Of a stretch of 64,000 nt of DNA, positions 46,609 through 57,019 are shown piece by piece. The notes beneath the pieces are model-generated. The model had not been told where the DNA came from. It saw only the letters and a program-made list of their open reading frames with translations, and did not search any database. Within the stretch, counting starts at the first letter, position 1. Each line of letters begins with the position of its first letter. Location of the stretch: positions 1 through 64,000 of IMG/VR virus record IMGVR_UViG_3300025073_000039. One strand, given 5' to 3'. Made by a program: the position numbers and the translations under genes. Source of the stretch: a virus.

Positions 46609-49600
46609 TTATACGACTAATTCGATTGCTTTGCCAGCGTTGCCAGCATTAGCAGCGCTACCGTTATTACCTGGTGAACCATTTGCAGATATTAAACCGA
46701 TGCCCCCCGCACCACCAGTCCCAGTTGTGCCAGCGGCACCGCCTGAAGCGGTAATTGTGCCAGAGCCACTCTTTGTAGAATAAACAACTATGGTAACACC
46801 GCCAGCGCCTCCGCCTCCAGCGCCCCCTCCGCCGCCACCACCGCCTCCATAACCTGAAGCGTGGCTGGGGTGCCCATCACCTCCATCGCCGCCATCGCCG
46901 CCATTACCACCTGCGCCACCGTCTGCAGAAATAGCTCCGTTATTGACAATTGTTTTAGCGAATACTATGACAATACCACCTGTTGAGCCAGAACCACCAC
47001 CACCGCCACCGCCACCGCCAAAACCTTCAACAGAAGACAATCTCCCAACACCTCCACCCGCACCGCCCCCACTTCCTGAACCAGCTGATGAACGAATAGA
47101 ATCAGCAGATGGTAAATCATCCGCCATTCTCATCGCATGTTGCGAATTGCGCGGTGTGTTATAAACAGTGCCTGATTTAGCCCCTCCACCGCCGCCGCTT
47201 CCGCCAGATTGTGTCCCCGAACCTGGGTTACCTGATGCTCCACCTGTTCCGCCATTTGAACCATCAGCCCCGTTCGCAGCGAATCCTTTAACGCTGCCAT
47301 CGCCTGCGGTCCCTGGGTCGCCTGGGTCACTACCTGTCCCTCTACCGTTTTTACCAGCTCCGCCGGTCTTACCATCTTCTCCGCCTGAAATTGATCCGCT
47401 TGTTTTTGCTGCCCCGCCTGAACCACCAGCGCCACCAGCGCCGTGGCTCGATCCTGTGTAATCATCACCATCGCCCCCGGCAGTGCCGGCAGTGCCCGCA
47501 AGCCCATCTCTGTGCACTTTATAAGTGCTATTAATTGTTAAAATACCCTTAACGAATAATCTGTATCCGCCACAATCTAAGCTACCGCCTGATAAAGTTA
47601 AATCATCAAAGTAAGCATCTCGTGTTAAAATATTTGAAGTGATTGGGCCAGAAGAAAATGAACCTGAATTTATATCAACATCACCGTCTGAGCCATCACC
47701 GAATTGGTTTTGGTTGCTTAACGCAGATCCATTAATCGTCGCAGACTGAGCGACTAAATCGCCAGCGGCAGTCACATAAAACAAAGCTCCTGTTCCGGCA
47801 TTATCGGTAGCACCCGCGAAGAACGATTTTGTTGTCCCAGTCCCTTGGATTGAGCCAGAAAAAGCAGAACCTGAACCACCGTACCATTTACCAGAAGCAA
47901 TCGTCCAGCCAGAACCAGCGCCGCCGATATAACCTGTGTCAGCTGTTACTGTGCCGGTGATGGTTGCGCTTGACGCAGTTAAAGCGCCAGCTTCAGTAAC
48001 TCTAAATTCTGCACTGCCCGGCGTTGCATCTCCTGCCCAAAAACGAATATCGTCTCCGCCTGTGACTGCAGAAGAGAGGCCGACTACTCCTGCCGCGTCC
48101 TTAATGGCATCCGAAGTGACCACCCAACCGCCGATTGCGCCAGAAGTAGCAGTTATCGCCCCTGTTATTGTAGCAGAAGTTGCTGTAAGTGCGCCAGACT
48201 CCGTGACTCTAAACTCAGCGCTTCCTGGCGTAGCGTCTCCTGCCCAGAAGCGAATATCATCGCCTCCGGTTACAGCTGAAGATAATCCGACTACCCCGGC
48301 AGCGTCCTTAATTGCGTCTGAAGTAACAACCCATCCGCCGATTGCGCCAGATGTAGCAGTTATTGCTCCGGTGATGGTTGCGCTTGTAGCAGTCAATGCA
48401 CCAGCTTCAGTGACTCTAAATTCAGCGCTTCCTGGCGTAGCATCTCCCGCCCAGAAGCGAATGTCATCGCCTCCAGTTACAGCGGATGATAAACCGACTA
48501 CTCCGGCAGCGTCAGTAATTGAAGTAGAATTTATTGTCCACCCTCCGATTGTCCCAGAGGTCGCTGTTATTGACCCTGTGATAGTCGCGCTTGTAGCGGT
48601 AAGGGCCCCCGCGTGAGATACTCTAAATTCGGCAGAACCTGGGGTATCGTTGCCTGCCCAAAAAGCGTAAGTAGCATCTCCGGTAGTAGTTGCTAACCCA
48701 ATTCCAGTAGAAGTAATCTTGCCAGCTGCGATAACCCAGCCACTTGTGCCACCGATATAGCCAGTATTAGCAACAATTACGCCTTTTAAGTAGGCATTAT
48801 CAGTATATAAACCCCAAACATCTGTCGAACTTAAACCAACGTCAGCGTCAACGATACCTTGTAGCCATCCGAATCTGCCGTGGATTGTGTAATCACTATA
48901 AGTATTTGAGTTACGACCGTAAATATCAATATAAGGGCTGCTGGCAGAAGAGCTGTCAAGTAAGACAAAGCCTGTCTTCGTCCCAGTGCCCACGCCCATT
49001 GATACTACAGCAGTGCCTGTCGTCCAGACAGGGTTATTATCAGCAGTATACGAACCAGCCAAGTCGCGAGTTACGACATAAGTCGGAGCACCTGATGCGT
49101 CAGTTACTAGCATCCATTCGTCGTCTGTGCCGTCTTTTATTCTAATAACTTCATTGTTTACAAATGTTGTTTCGCCTGTTATGACGACATTTGACGCGTC
49201 TAAAGCAGTCATATCAGAATCAAGCACATCAGCTTTTGAAACTAACACAATACCATTGACAGCAGAAATTGTGTCTTTTTCGAAAACAGATGTTCTAATA
49301 GTGCCGCGCACAGTAACGTTTTGAAATTCGGCCTCGCCAGTACTCATTATGCGCCAGCCAGAACCCAATGGGCCAGAAACAAATGAACTAGAGCTAATAA
49401 AGTTAGACCCCAAAGTGTTTCCTCCGATTGTACCTGAAGTCGCCGAGATGACTCCAGCTTCTGTGACACGGAATGGAGCAGATCCTGGCGTTACGTGCCC
49501 AGCCCAGAATCTGATATCATCTCCACCAGTCACAGCCGAAGATAAACCAAAAGTAGCGGCAGTATCTGTTATGGTTGTCGCGTTAATTGTAAATCCACCG

Positions 49601-52600
49601 ATAGCGCCAGAAGTAGCAGTGATCGCGCCAGAGATAGAAACTCCTGTAGCGGATAAAGCCCCAGCATGGGTTACGCTAAATTCAGCAGATGCGGGTGTGT
49701 CATTGCCTGCCCAGAAAGCATAAGTGGCGTCTCCAGCGGAGGTCGCTACTCCGATCCCAGTGGAAGTAATTTTACCTGTAGCGATTACCCAGCCAGTTAC
49801 TCCACCAATATACCCTGTATTCGCTGTTATAACACCAGTGATTGTCGCTGACGAAGCAGTCAATGCACCAGCTTCAGTGACTCTAAATTCCGCGCTTCCT
49901 GGTGTAGCGTCTCCAGCCCAAAATCTAATATCATCGCCTCCAGTTACAGCTGAAGATAATCCGACTACTCCGGCAGCGTCTTGAATATAATCAGCTCCAA
50001 TTACCCACCCACCAATAGTACCGGTCGTGGCTGTGATACTGCCTGTGATTGTGGCTGAAGTCGCGACTAATGCGCCTGCTTCGGTAACACGGAAAGGCGC
50101 TGATGCTGGTGTAGCATTACCAGCAAAAAAGCGGATATCATCGCCTCCGGTTACAGTCGATAACATGCCGACTACCCCAGCCGCGTCTTTAATTGAATCA
50201 GCGCCGATAGCCCAGCCGCCAATAGTCGCAGTCCCAGCGCCGATACTGCCAGCTGTGATCGTGCCTAAATCAGCGGTGATGGCTGATAGTTGAGAAACAC
50301 TAAGTAACCCAGCTGTGATGGAATTTGCGACGATAGAATCAGTGCCAAGCAAAAATGTTCCTCCGATACCTCCGAATACTTGGAAAGTGGCAGCCGCTGC
50401 GCCATTAATTGCTGTCGCAACGATTATCTTACCAGTACCAACAGCGGTAGTCGCGGTCGTTGTTACTTGAAAAGCTATAGTAGATACTGCGATATCTAAG
50501 TAAATGTAAGTGCGTGCGACCATGTTGCCCGTGTTACCGGCTCCAATACTATAAGATGTGCCGCCAGTTACAGTCAAAGTACCTGCTCCCCAAGAAACAG
50601 TATCAGCATCAGTAGAAGAAAATGCGCAAGTTAAATTCCATCCTTGGTTGGCAATATTTAAGTTTGTTTGTGCGACAGTGCCGCTTAAGTAGTCTGTCGC
50701 TATAACTGAGCCGACTGCCGCAGTTAAAGCGCCGGTTATAGTTGCGGTTGAGGCGGTCAATGCGCCAGCTTCTGTTACTCTAAATGGTGCTGACGCCGGT
50801 GTCGCGTTCCCCGCGAAAAAGCGTATGTCATCACCGCCAGTAACAGTCGAGAGCATGCCCACAACCCCGGCTGCGTCCTTAATAGCGTCTGATGTCACCA
50901 CCCAACCTCCGATCGCTCCTGTGGTAGCCGTTATAGCGCCTGTGATAGTCGCGCTTGTGGCGACTAAAGCACCAGCTTCAGTAACGCGGAAGGGGGCACT
51001 CCCAGGTGTAGCATTTCCAGCAAAAAATCTAATATCGTCACCGCCTGTTACTGTTGAGAGCATCCCTACTACGCCCGCCGCGTCTTTGATAGCGTCAGAC
51101 GTCACGACCCAGCCACCAATAGCGCCAGAAGTAGCAGTGATAGCACCTGTAATAGTTGCTGAAGTCGCGACAATCGCGCCTGATTCATATACTCTGAACT
51201 CAGCGCTCGCAGGTGTTGCGTCACCCGCCCAAAAGCGAATATCGTCTCCACCTGTTACAACAGCTGAAAGTCCGACTGTTCCGGCTGCGTCTTTTAAATA
51301 CCCGGCAGATATTACCCAACCTGAAGTACCGCCGATGTAACCAGTATTAGCGACGATTACACCCTTGATGTAAGCGTTATCAGTGTATAAGCCCCAGACA
51401 TCAGTAGATGATAATCCAACGTCGCTATCAACAATACCTTGAAGCCAGCCAAAGCGTCCATGAATAGTATAATCAGAATAAGTATTGGAATTTCTGCCAT
51501 AGATATCGATATATGGCGAAGAAGCGCTTGAACTGTCAAGAAGGACAAACCCAGTTTTAGTCCCTGTGCCTACGCCCATAGATACTACAGCCGTCCCTAT
51601 CTTCCACACCGGGTTATTATTTGCTGTGTAAGTCGCTGCTAAATCGCGAGTCACGACATAAGTAGGCGCGCCAGAAGCATCAGTGACCAACATCCATTCG
51701 TCATCAGTCCCGTCTTTAATGCGGATTACTTCATTATTAACAAAAGTAGTCTCACCTGTAATAGTAACTGTCGAAGCGTCAAGCGCCGTCATGTCAGCGT
51801 CAAGCACATCAGCTTTTGAAACCAAAACTATACCATTCACCGCTGAGATAGTATCTTTTTCAAAAACAGATGTTCTGATTACGCCGCGCACCGTTACATT
51901 CTGAAATTCAGCTTCACCCGTGCTCATTAATCTCCACCCCGTACCAAGTGGCCCGGACACGAACGAACTTGAACTGATAAAGTTAGTGCCAAGAGTGTTT
52001 CCACCAATTGTACCGCTTGTTGCTTTGATAACACCAGCTTCAGTGACATAGAACGGCGCAGAAGCAGGTGTCGCGTTGCCAGCCCAAAAGCGAATATCAT
52101 CGCCCCCTGTTACAGCTGAAGATAATCCGACTACAGCAGCAGTGTCAGTAATACTAGTCGCGTTTATCGTCCAACCTCCGATTGTACCGGACGTGGATGT
52201 GATAGACCCTGTAATTGTAGCTGAGCTGGCGACAAGAGCGCCTGATTCAGTAACATAGAACGGCGCTGATGCTGGTGTTGCGTGGCCGGCCCAGAAGCGA
52301 ATGTCATCGCCTCCAGTTACAGCAGCGGATAAGCCAACCACACCTGCAGCGTCTTTAATATAATTCGTAGAAACTACCCATCCTGTTGCCCCTCCAAGGT
52401 ATCCGGAATTCGCCGTAATCACACCAGTCACTGTCGCAGAAGTAAATGAAGCTGCGCCGGTGTTAAGAACATAAGCAGGAGCAGTCGCATATCCGGTTGC
52501 TTCATTTGTCCCCCACCACGTATTACCGGTAGTATCAACGTGCATTGAATTAGCGGTGGTTGTATCAGGTATGTCTAATTTACCGACGGAGATAGCCGTT

Positions 52601-53394
52601 GCTGTAACACTGCCGTCTTCGTATACACGATAAGGAGCAGTGGCTCTATTAGCGAAGGTGGAACCAGCCCAAATTCTTACGTCATTTCCACCTGTGACAG
52701 TAGAAGCAAAACCAAAACTATCAGCCGCGTCCCTGATATAATCTGAACCGATACTAAAGCCGCCGATAGCGCCAGTTGTAGCAGTGATCGAACCGGTGAT
52801 ATTTAATGCCGCGCCAGTCCAGTGGATAAAATCGCCAGCAGGGTCTCCGGCCCTAAATTCATAATCAGATCCGTCTTTGCCGATAAATATACCAACTCCA
52901 GTTAGAGGTGCAGTCGCCAAACCGAATAATATTTGCTCATTAGTAGAGTTGATGTGAACACTCCCACTGGATAATTCATTGGCAGATATTGTCCATCCGC
53001 CGATAGCGCCAGCTGTGGCAGTAATAGTGCCTTCGATAGTAGCATTTTTAGCAAAGAAGTTTAAGCATTCAATATATCCACTTGGCCCGTCAATCCAAAA
53101 ACCGCGCTCTTTAGGGGCGTAGTTAGTTGATTTAATCCACGTGTCTATCCAGACATCGGCCATTTGTGACCCTTCTACTGTGCCAGGTCTAACTTGAGCC
53201 GGTGAGGATACTTGTGTGCCGCCTGATGTCGCCGCCAAATCATCTGACTGCGCGACGTTTCCCATGTTGTAATTAGCTCCACTTAGTAAATTCTCACCGC
53301 TTTCAACCTTCACCATGTCTCCATCCGCTCTCCGCATCAAGTTATCGTATGGCAAGTCGATTGTCTGATAATCCATTTTATCGCCTTGCGCCAT
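46609..53394 (-). CDS. Giant repetitive tail-fibre-like protein (2261 residues)
   Basis: Residues 130-1900 consist of about 20 repeats of roughly 60-70 residues with the core ITGAITATSGAIGGW, ...AAGVVGLSSAVTGGDDIRFW, AGDATPGSAEFRVTEAGAL. Two copies of a unique block (ADVLDADMTALDAS ... YIDIYGRNSN) lie about 850 residues apart. The C-terminal 250 residues are extremely glycine-rich (GGGGGGAG patches) and end IELVV. This is a receptor-binding or adhesive fibre, with a Gly-rich tip likely forming a polyglycine-type lattice. Repeats would allow length variation by recombination. Confidence 0.75.
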   Translation of the reverse strand: MAQGDKMDYQTIDLPYDNLMRRADGDMVKVESGENLLSGANYNMGNVAQSDDLAATSGGTQVSSPAQVRPGTVEGSQMADVWIDTWIKSTNYAPKERGFWIDGPSGYIECLNFFAKNATIEGTITATAGAIGGWTISANELSSGSVHINSTNEQILFGLATAPLTGVGIFIGKDGSDYEFRAGDPAGDFIHWTGAALNITGSITATTGAIGGFSIGSDYIRDAADSFGFASTVTGGNDVRIWAGSTFANRATAPYRVYEDGSVTATAISVGKLDIPDTTTANSMHVDTTGNTWWGTNEATGYATAPAYVLNTGAASFTSATVTGVITANSGYLGGATGWVVSTNYIKDAAGVVGLSAAVTGGDDIRFWAGHATPASAPFYVTESGALVASSATITGSITSTSGTIGGWTINATSITDTAAVVGLSSAVTGGDDIRFWAGNATPASAPFYVTEAGVIKATSGTIGGNTLGTNFISSSSFVSGPLGTGWRLMSTGEAEFQNVTVRGVIRTSVFEKDTISAVNGIVLVSKADVLDADMTALDASTVTITGETTFVNNEVIRIKDGTDDEWMLVTDASGAPTYVVTRDLAATYTANNNPVWKIGTAVVSMGVGTGTKTGFVLLDSSSASSPYIDIYGRNSNTYSDYTIHGRFGWLQGIVDSDVGLSSTDVWGLYTDNAYIKGVIVANTGYIGGTSGWVISAGYLKDAAGTVGLSAVVTGGDDIRFWAGDATPASAEFRVYESGAIVATSATITGAITATSGAIGGWVVTSDAIKDAAGVVGMLSTVTGGDDIRFFAGNATPGSAPFRVTEAGALVATSATITGAITATTGAIGGWVVTSDAIKDAAGVVGMLSTVTGGDDIRFFAGNATPASAPFRVTEAGALTASTATITGALTAAVGSVIATDYLSGTVAQTNLNIANQGWNLTCAFSSTDADTVSWGAGTLTVTGGTSYSIGAGNTGNMVARTYIYLDIAVSTIAFQVTTTATTAVGTGKIIVATAINGAAAATFQVFGGIGGTFLLGTDSIVANSITAGLLSVSQLSAITADLGTITAGSIGAGTATIGGWAIGADSIKDAAGVVGMLSTVTGGDDIRFFAGNATPASAPFRVTEAGALVATSATITGSITATTGTIGGWVIGADYIQDAAGVVGLSSAVTGGDDIRFWAGDATPGSAEFRVTEAGALTASSATITGVITANTGYIGGVTGWVIATGKITSTGIGVATSAGDATYAFWAGNDTPASAEFSVTHAGALSATGVSISGAITATSGAIGGFTINATTITDTAATFGLSSAVTGGDDIRFWAGHVTPGSAPFRVTEAGVISATSGTIGGNTLGSNFISSSSFVSGPLGSGWRIMSTGEAEFQNVTVRGTIRTSVFEKDTISAVNGIVLVSKADVLDSDMTALDASNVVITGETTFVNNEVIRIKDGTDDEWMLVTDASGAPTYVVTRDLAGSYTADNNPVWTTGTAVVSMGVGTGTKTGFVLLDSSSASSPYIDIYGRNSNTYSDYTIHGRFGWLQGIVDADVGLSSTDVWGLYTDNAYLKGVIVANTGYIGGTSGWVIAAGKITSTGIGLATTTGDATYAFWAGNDTPGSAEFRVSHAGALTATSATITGSITATSGTIGGWTINSTSITDAAGVVGLSSAVTGGDDIRFWAGDATPGSAEFRVTEAGALTATSATITGAITATSGAIGGWVVTSDAIKDAAGVVGLSSAVTGGDDIRFWAGDATPGSAEFRVTESGALTATSATITGAITATSGAIGGWVVTSDAIKDAAGVVGLSSAVTGGDDIRFWAGDATPGSAEFRVTEAGALTASSATITGTVTADTGYIGGAGSGWTIASGKWYGGSGSAFSGSIQGTGTTKSFFAGATDNAGTGALFYVTAAGDLVAQSATINGSALSNQNQFGDGSDGDVDINSGSFSSGPITSNILTRDAYFDDLTLSGGSLDCGGYRLFVKGILTINSTYKVHRDGLAGTAGTAGGDGDDYTGSSHGAGGAGGSGGAAKTSGSISGGEDGKTGGAGKNGRGTGSDPGDPGTAGDGSVKGFAANGADGSNGGTGGASGNPGSGTQSGGSGGGGGAKSGTVYNTPRNSQHAMRMADDLPSADSIRSSAGSGSGGGAGGGVGRLSSVEGFGGGGGGGGGSGSTGGIVIVFAKTIVNNGAISADGGAGGNGGDGGDGGDGHPSHASGYGGGGGGGGGAGGGGAGGVTIVVYSTKSGSGTITASGGAAGTTGTGGAGGIGLISANGSPGNNGSAANAGNAGKAIELVV

Positions 53395-53400
53395 ATATTT

Positions 53401-55152
53401 TTAACTTTTTTGTACTTCTTGTTCTGCCGTGTCTGAGTATTCAAGCGCTACACGGCTAATTTTTACATATCCTTTTGAACTTTCTTTAAGACACAGCCTT
53501 ATCTTTCGGCAGCGAGCGTATTTATCATTGGCTTCTTGCGGAACAACCGGGATAACAGCGCACCCTTTATTAGCAGTTAAATTCAAACCGTACAGTTGAC
53601 CGCGATCAAGCGATACGAATGGTAAAATAGTATTTCCGCTTTCAGTTTCTACAATAAATCGCTTGGGGTAACTAATCAACTCAAAATCTTTATTCAACGT
53701 GATATCAGACGACATGATCATAAACGGGATTTCAGCGTTATTATCAGATGTGCCAGTGAGAAAGTCATAAACCGCGTAGTCCACACTGCTAGTGAAGACA
53801 ATTTTATCAGGGTCAGTGCTCGTGATATAATTTTCAAATCTTGAAGCTGGGACATTGATATGGACGAACCAGTTTTCTTGTCTGATATTATATTCCAAAA
53901 CGACATTGCTTAAAGTTTTATAAGTTGAGCCATCAGTGTTATAAAGCGTTACAGTCCCGATTGAGAAGAATAAGTACAGACCTTTCTTGCCAACGGCGCA
54001 CGCTTCCAAACCGGCTTGAGTAGCGCCATCAAAATAATCTTGGACTTTAGAAGAAATAAGTTTTGGTTCTCCGCCGGTTGTAGCATAAACCCCTGTATAG
54101 TGAGTAAAGAACAAAATATTATTTACCTTTATAAATCCATCAGGAGAAACGCAACCAATCTTGGAATCAAAACCAGTAAGGTTGCTCCCATTCCAGACCA
54201 TGAAAGAATCTTTATGTGAAACCGCCATCACATCGCCGATGTTAGTAAGAAGATTAATCTGGTTGTTGCTGCCGCCGGTCATCTTAAAGGAGTCATAGCG
54301 CTTGACACTCGTGCCATTAGCAACATCAGCCCATCTAAATACCATGCCGTTTGTGCCATCGTAGGTATTTGCAACCCAAAGTTCGTCTGAGCTTAGGATA
54401 TTCGCGCTTAAAGAACTGGCTGTAATAGTAGTTTCAGTCTTAGCGGTGATAGCGATTGTAGCAATTTTAGTCCCACCGCGCACGACGTCAAGCGAATCAG
54501 TCGCATAAATATATTTTGTATCGGTGACGTCAATCGTGACAGGCGACCCACTCAAAGTAACATCAGCACTCGTGAGGGCCACTATCCCAACCGGTTTCGA
54601 AGAAAACATAACGCCATTCTTTATACGGCTAGAGCCCAAATAATAATCTGCCACGTAGAGCCTGTCTTTATAATAATTTATCTTAAAAGCCTTCGGCGAT
54701 CTGAAAACATGATTAGTGGTAGCGAAAGATGCTGAAGTTGTTACAGTAGTGCCATCAGCGGCGATAAAGCGGTTCACGTCCGTACCGTTAACGAGGAAGC
54801 AACAGTTCTCGGCGACAGTAGCACTTACTCGCGCTGCTGAAAGTCCTGTGCCAGCACCCGTTAATGCTGTCCAGACACTAGAGTTATTTAAATAGTAAAC
54901 AGTTATGGATGCTCCGACTGTTGTAATCCGATACAAAAATTTGTTAGAAGTAGTGCTCTCAAAATAAAACAAGCCGTAGTTTGCCAACGGCGTAATGCCA
55001 GTACCGAGAGAAGAATAGCCTCGGCGTTTTTCAATACTCCCAATTTTTAATGACCGGACATTTTCAGCATATTCCAACTCAACCTTCTTTGAAAGGTTAT
55101 GTTCAACGATGGTGTTAACACCCTCAAAGTATGGAATATTTATCCGAGCCAT
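53401..55152 (-). CDS. Putative tail nozzle/tubular protein (beta-propeller-like)
   Basis: The product is 583 residues and almost entirely beta strand. It starts RINIPYFEGVNTIVEHNLSK and has propeller-like repeats (FLVNGTDVNRFIAADGTTV, YKDRLYVADYYLGSSRIKNG, FMVWNGSNLTGFDSKIGCVS). The opening and layout resemble T7 gp12-like/P22 gp10-like nozzle proteins of short-tailed phages. It lies beside an adaptor-like gene and the fibre gene, as in podoviruses. The assignment rests on pattern and order. Confidence 0.62.
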   Translation of the reverse strand: MARINIPYFEGVNTIVEHNLSKKVELEYAENVRSLKIGSIEKRRGYSSLGTGITPLANYGLFYFESTTSNKFLYRITTVGASITVYYLNNSSVWTALTGAGTGLSAARVSATVAENCCFLVNGTDVNRFIAADGTTVTTSASFATTNHVFRSPKAFKINYYKDRLYVADYYLGSSRIKNGVMFSSKPVGIVALTSADVTLSGSPVTIDVTDTKYIYATDSLDVVRGGTKIATIAITAKTETTITASSLSANILSSDELWVANTYDGTNGMVFRWADVANGTSVKRYDSFKMTGGSNNQINLLTNIGDVMAVSHKDSFMVWNGSNLTGFDSKIGCVSPDGFIKVNNILFFTHYTGVYATTGGEPKLISSKVQDYFDGATQAGLEACAVGKKGLYLFFSIGTVTLYNTDGSTYKTLSNVVLEYNIRQENWFVHINVPASRFENYITSTDPDKIVFTSSVDYAVYDFLTGTSDNNAEIPFMIMSSDITLNKDFELISYPKRFIVETESGNTILPFVSLDRGQLYGLNLTANKGCAVIPVVPQEANDKYARCRKIRLCLKESSKGYVKISRVALEYSDTAEQEVQKS

Positions 55153-55157
55153 AAATT

Positions 55158-56543
55158 TTAAACATTAGTTTCCGCGGCCGGTTCCCACGAATCTAAATGG
55201 TCGCTCTGCTTCACGGACGTAACTTTCATAAGCGATACTCCGGCAGTATAAGCAGTAATATAAACTTGCGTTTCATTTTGGCTCCGCCCTAATTTAGGAC
55301 AAGCGCGGTACATCATATAATCCAGTAAGAAATAGAAGTTATTATCAGGGAAATCCACTGTCGAATACATACTGCTAAGCACTGACGACTTAGATTTATA
55401 ATACATGTAATAAACATCAGCCGCTGTTGGGGTTGGGACAAAGCCGATTTTTGTTCCGCGTAAATAGTACTTTGTTAAGCTTATCGCGTAAGTGTCGTAC
55501 CGGTAGCCGAGCACTTCTGAAATTGGAATATTATCTATCTTTACACCTTGAGTATCAGTGATTGATACCACATCACCGAAATCAGTGATAGACAAATCTG
55601 TTTCAAGATCATACTCCGTAGTCCCAGACACCGTAGTGATTGTCGCCTGCGACGCGACGCTATATTCATTGTTAACCAAATTTAATTCGTTCTTAGCTCT
55701 GGCGTACCCTTCGTTTAACCAACGCAGAGCATCAGTGTCCGAAATCAGAGAGCGCTCTTTGTTATTTAGCATGCTGTAGAATGAGTCCAATATTTTCTTA
55801 ACTGAATTTTCGGCGAAATCAGCATATGGGATTGCATTAGAGTTGCTGGAAGTAATATTTACCGTTAGTGTACCAGTGCCAAGGGTGACATTGTTCTCCG
55901 CCACACCAGAAGCGTTAGTGACTTCAAAATAATTAGTGCCTACCGCAGTGACAGTAAACGTTCCGTTGTTAGCGACATTAAAATTTTGGCCGTTTGTCAC
56001 CACTGAAGACCCAACGTAAACTCTATTGATAATATTAGGGTCTGTCCCAGTCGTGTCATAAGTATACCGATAAGTCGTACCACTTGTGTTAGTAATGTCG
56101 AATTGAGTGGTGGAACCGCCGAGAGAAAGAGACTTATAATAAACAAACCAGCCGAACCCTGTGCTATTGCTGCCATCATTATAGACAGTATAAAGCGCAT
56201 CGGCTTGGATATTAGAAGTCGCGAGAAGTGTAGTCGTAGCGTAAGTAGCGGTTGAAGTCCAGTAAAATTTAACTTGGTTATAAGGTAAAATGTATACTTT
56301 CGTGCTCTCCGGATGAGCGAATAACGTTGTCGCGACAGTGAGAGTATTAGTCGATACCGCGCTGACTTGCACAATTTCACTTGTTTCTGAACCAAACTCA
56401 CCGAGCAATAAAGAGTCGCCAATTTGAAAACCGCTGCCGTTAGTTACAACCAAAGATGTGACGCCTGAAGCGTAGTTCGCCGTTAGATAAGATGATTTAA
56501 CGCCGTTTAACAGCGCGCTATTATTTGCTTTTAAGATAACCAT
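55158..56543 (-). CDS. Putative head-tail adaptor / tubular protein A-like
   Basis: The product is 461 residues. Residues 1-240 are beta-rich (VTSLVVTNGSGFQIGDSLLL). From about 255 the pattern ISDTDALRWLNEGYARAKNE ... YDLETDLSITDFGDVVSITD, IGFVPTPTAADVYYMYYKSK and FLLDYMMYRACPKLGR matches the P22 gp4/T7 gp11-type adaptor family. The first half looks like an added decoration-type domain. It would sit between portal and nozzle. Confidence 0.62.
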   Translation of the reverse strand: MVILKANNSALLNGVKSSYLTANYASGVTSLVVTNGSGFQIGDSLLLGEFGSETSEIVQVSAVSTNTLTVATTLFAHPESTKVYILPYNQVKFYWTSTATYATTTLLATSNIQADALYTVYNDGSNSTGFGWFVYYKSLSLGGSTTQFDITNTSGTTYRYTYDTTGTDPNIINRVYVGSSVVTNGQNFNVANNGTFTVTAVGTNYFEVTNASGVAENNVTLGTGTLTVNITSSNSNAIPYADFAENSVKKILDSFYSMLNNKERSLISDTDALRWLNEGYARAKNELNLVNNEYSVASQATITTVSGTTEYDLETDLSITDFGDVVSITDTQGVKIDNIPISEVLGYRYDTYAISLTKYYLRGTKIGFVPTPTAADVYYMYYKSKSSVLSSMYSTVDFPDNNFYFLLDYMMYRACPKLGRSQNETQVYITAYTAGVSLMKVTSVKQSDHLDSWEPAAETNV

Positions 56544-56568
56544 ATTAATTGAATTCTATTACACCAAC

Positions 56569-56715
56569 TAACGACGTTTTTTCTATAACCCCATCCATAT
56601 CCGGCAAATCTGCGTCAGCGTATATTGGGGCTCTTTCGCTTCTGCCCTCAAACGAAACAATGGCGCAACCGGCGCTAACAAATATCGAATCAATTGTACC
56701 GGGAGCGTTTATCAT
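56569..56715 (-). CDS. Small hypothetical protein in a gap of the late operon
   Basis: ATG at 56715 to TAG at 56569-56571; 48 residues beginning MINAPGTIDSIFVSAGCAIV. The frame was corrected by counting a run of five T (not six), which sets the stop. It fills the gap between the adaptor and holin-like genes with two bases upstream. It could be a small virion protein. Confidence 0.5.
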
Positions 56716-56716
56716 T

Positions 56717-57013
56717 TTATTTTTTTGATATTTTTACATTCTTAGCAGCGTTAGCCACTTTGCGCGTTATGACCGCTAATTTTTCAGTGATAATTGGCAA
56801 TAAATACTGGGCACCTTCGAATGCCGCTTTGAGCACTAACCTGCCGACTAAAACAACCGCACCTATCCATCCTGACGCTTCAAGATTTTCATAAGTAAAA
56901 GTCTGAACAGCCATGGTAAATGATACCATGAACCCAGTTAAAAATGTTAAGAAAGAGCTCCACGCATAACGTTTCCAATTCTTTTTTAATACTGAGAGTG
57001 TGAAATTTGCCAT
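56717..57013 (-). CDS. Holin-like small membrane protein
   Basis: The product is 98 residues with a hydrophobic segment at about 18-37 (AWSSFLTFLTGFMVSFTMAV) and a second at 47-63 (GWIGAVVLVGRLVLKAA), and a lysine-rich tail (ANAAKNVKISKK). Two membrane spans with a basic C-terminus fit a holin. It stands next to the papain-like lysin gene, as lysis genes do. It is not matched to a named holin family. Confidence 0.55.
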   Translation of the reverse strand: MANFTLSVLKKNWKRYAWSSFLTFLTGFMVSFTMAVQTFTYENLEASGWIGAVVLVGRLVLKAAFEGAQYLLPIITEKLAVITRKVANAAKNVKISKK

Positions 57014-57019
57014 ATTTTT

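Noticed and set aside
46943-47461. Proline-rich plus-strand open frames opposite the glycine-rich fibre tip
   Set aside because: They are the reverse complement of GGC/GGT-rich codons; composition and lack of start context mark them as shadows.
47936-52258. Several long plus-strand open frames opposite the fibre repeats
   Set aside because: They recur with the period of the fibre repeats and mirror its codons, so they are shadows of the minus-strand gene.
48600-52300. CRISPR-like array in the repeated region
   Set aside because: Repeats are long, coding and in frame with no unique spacers of uniform size.
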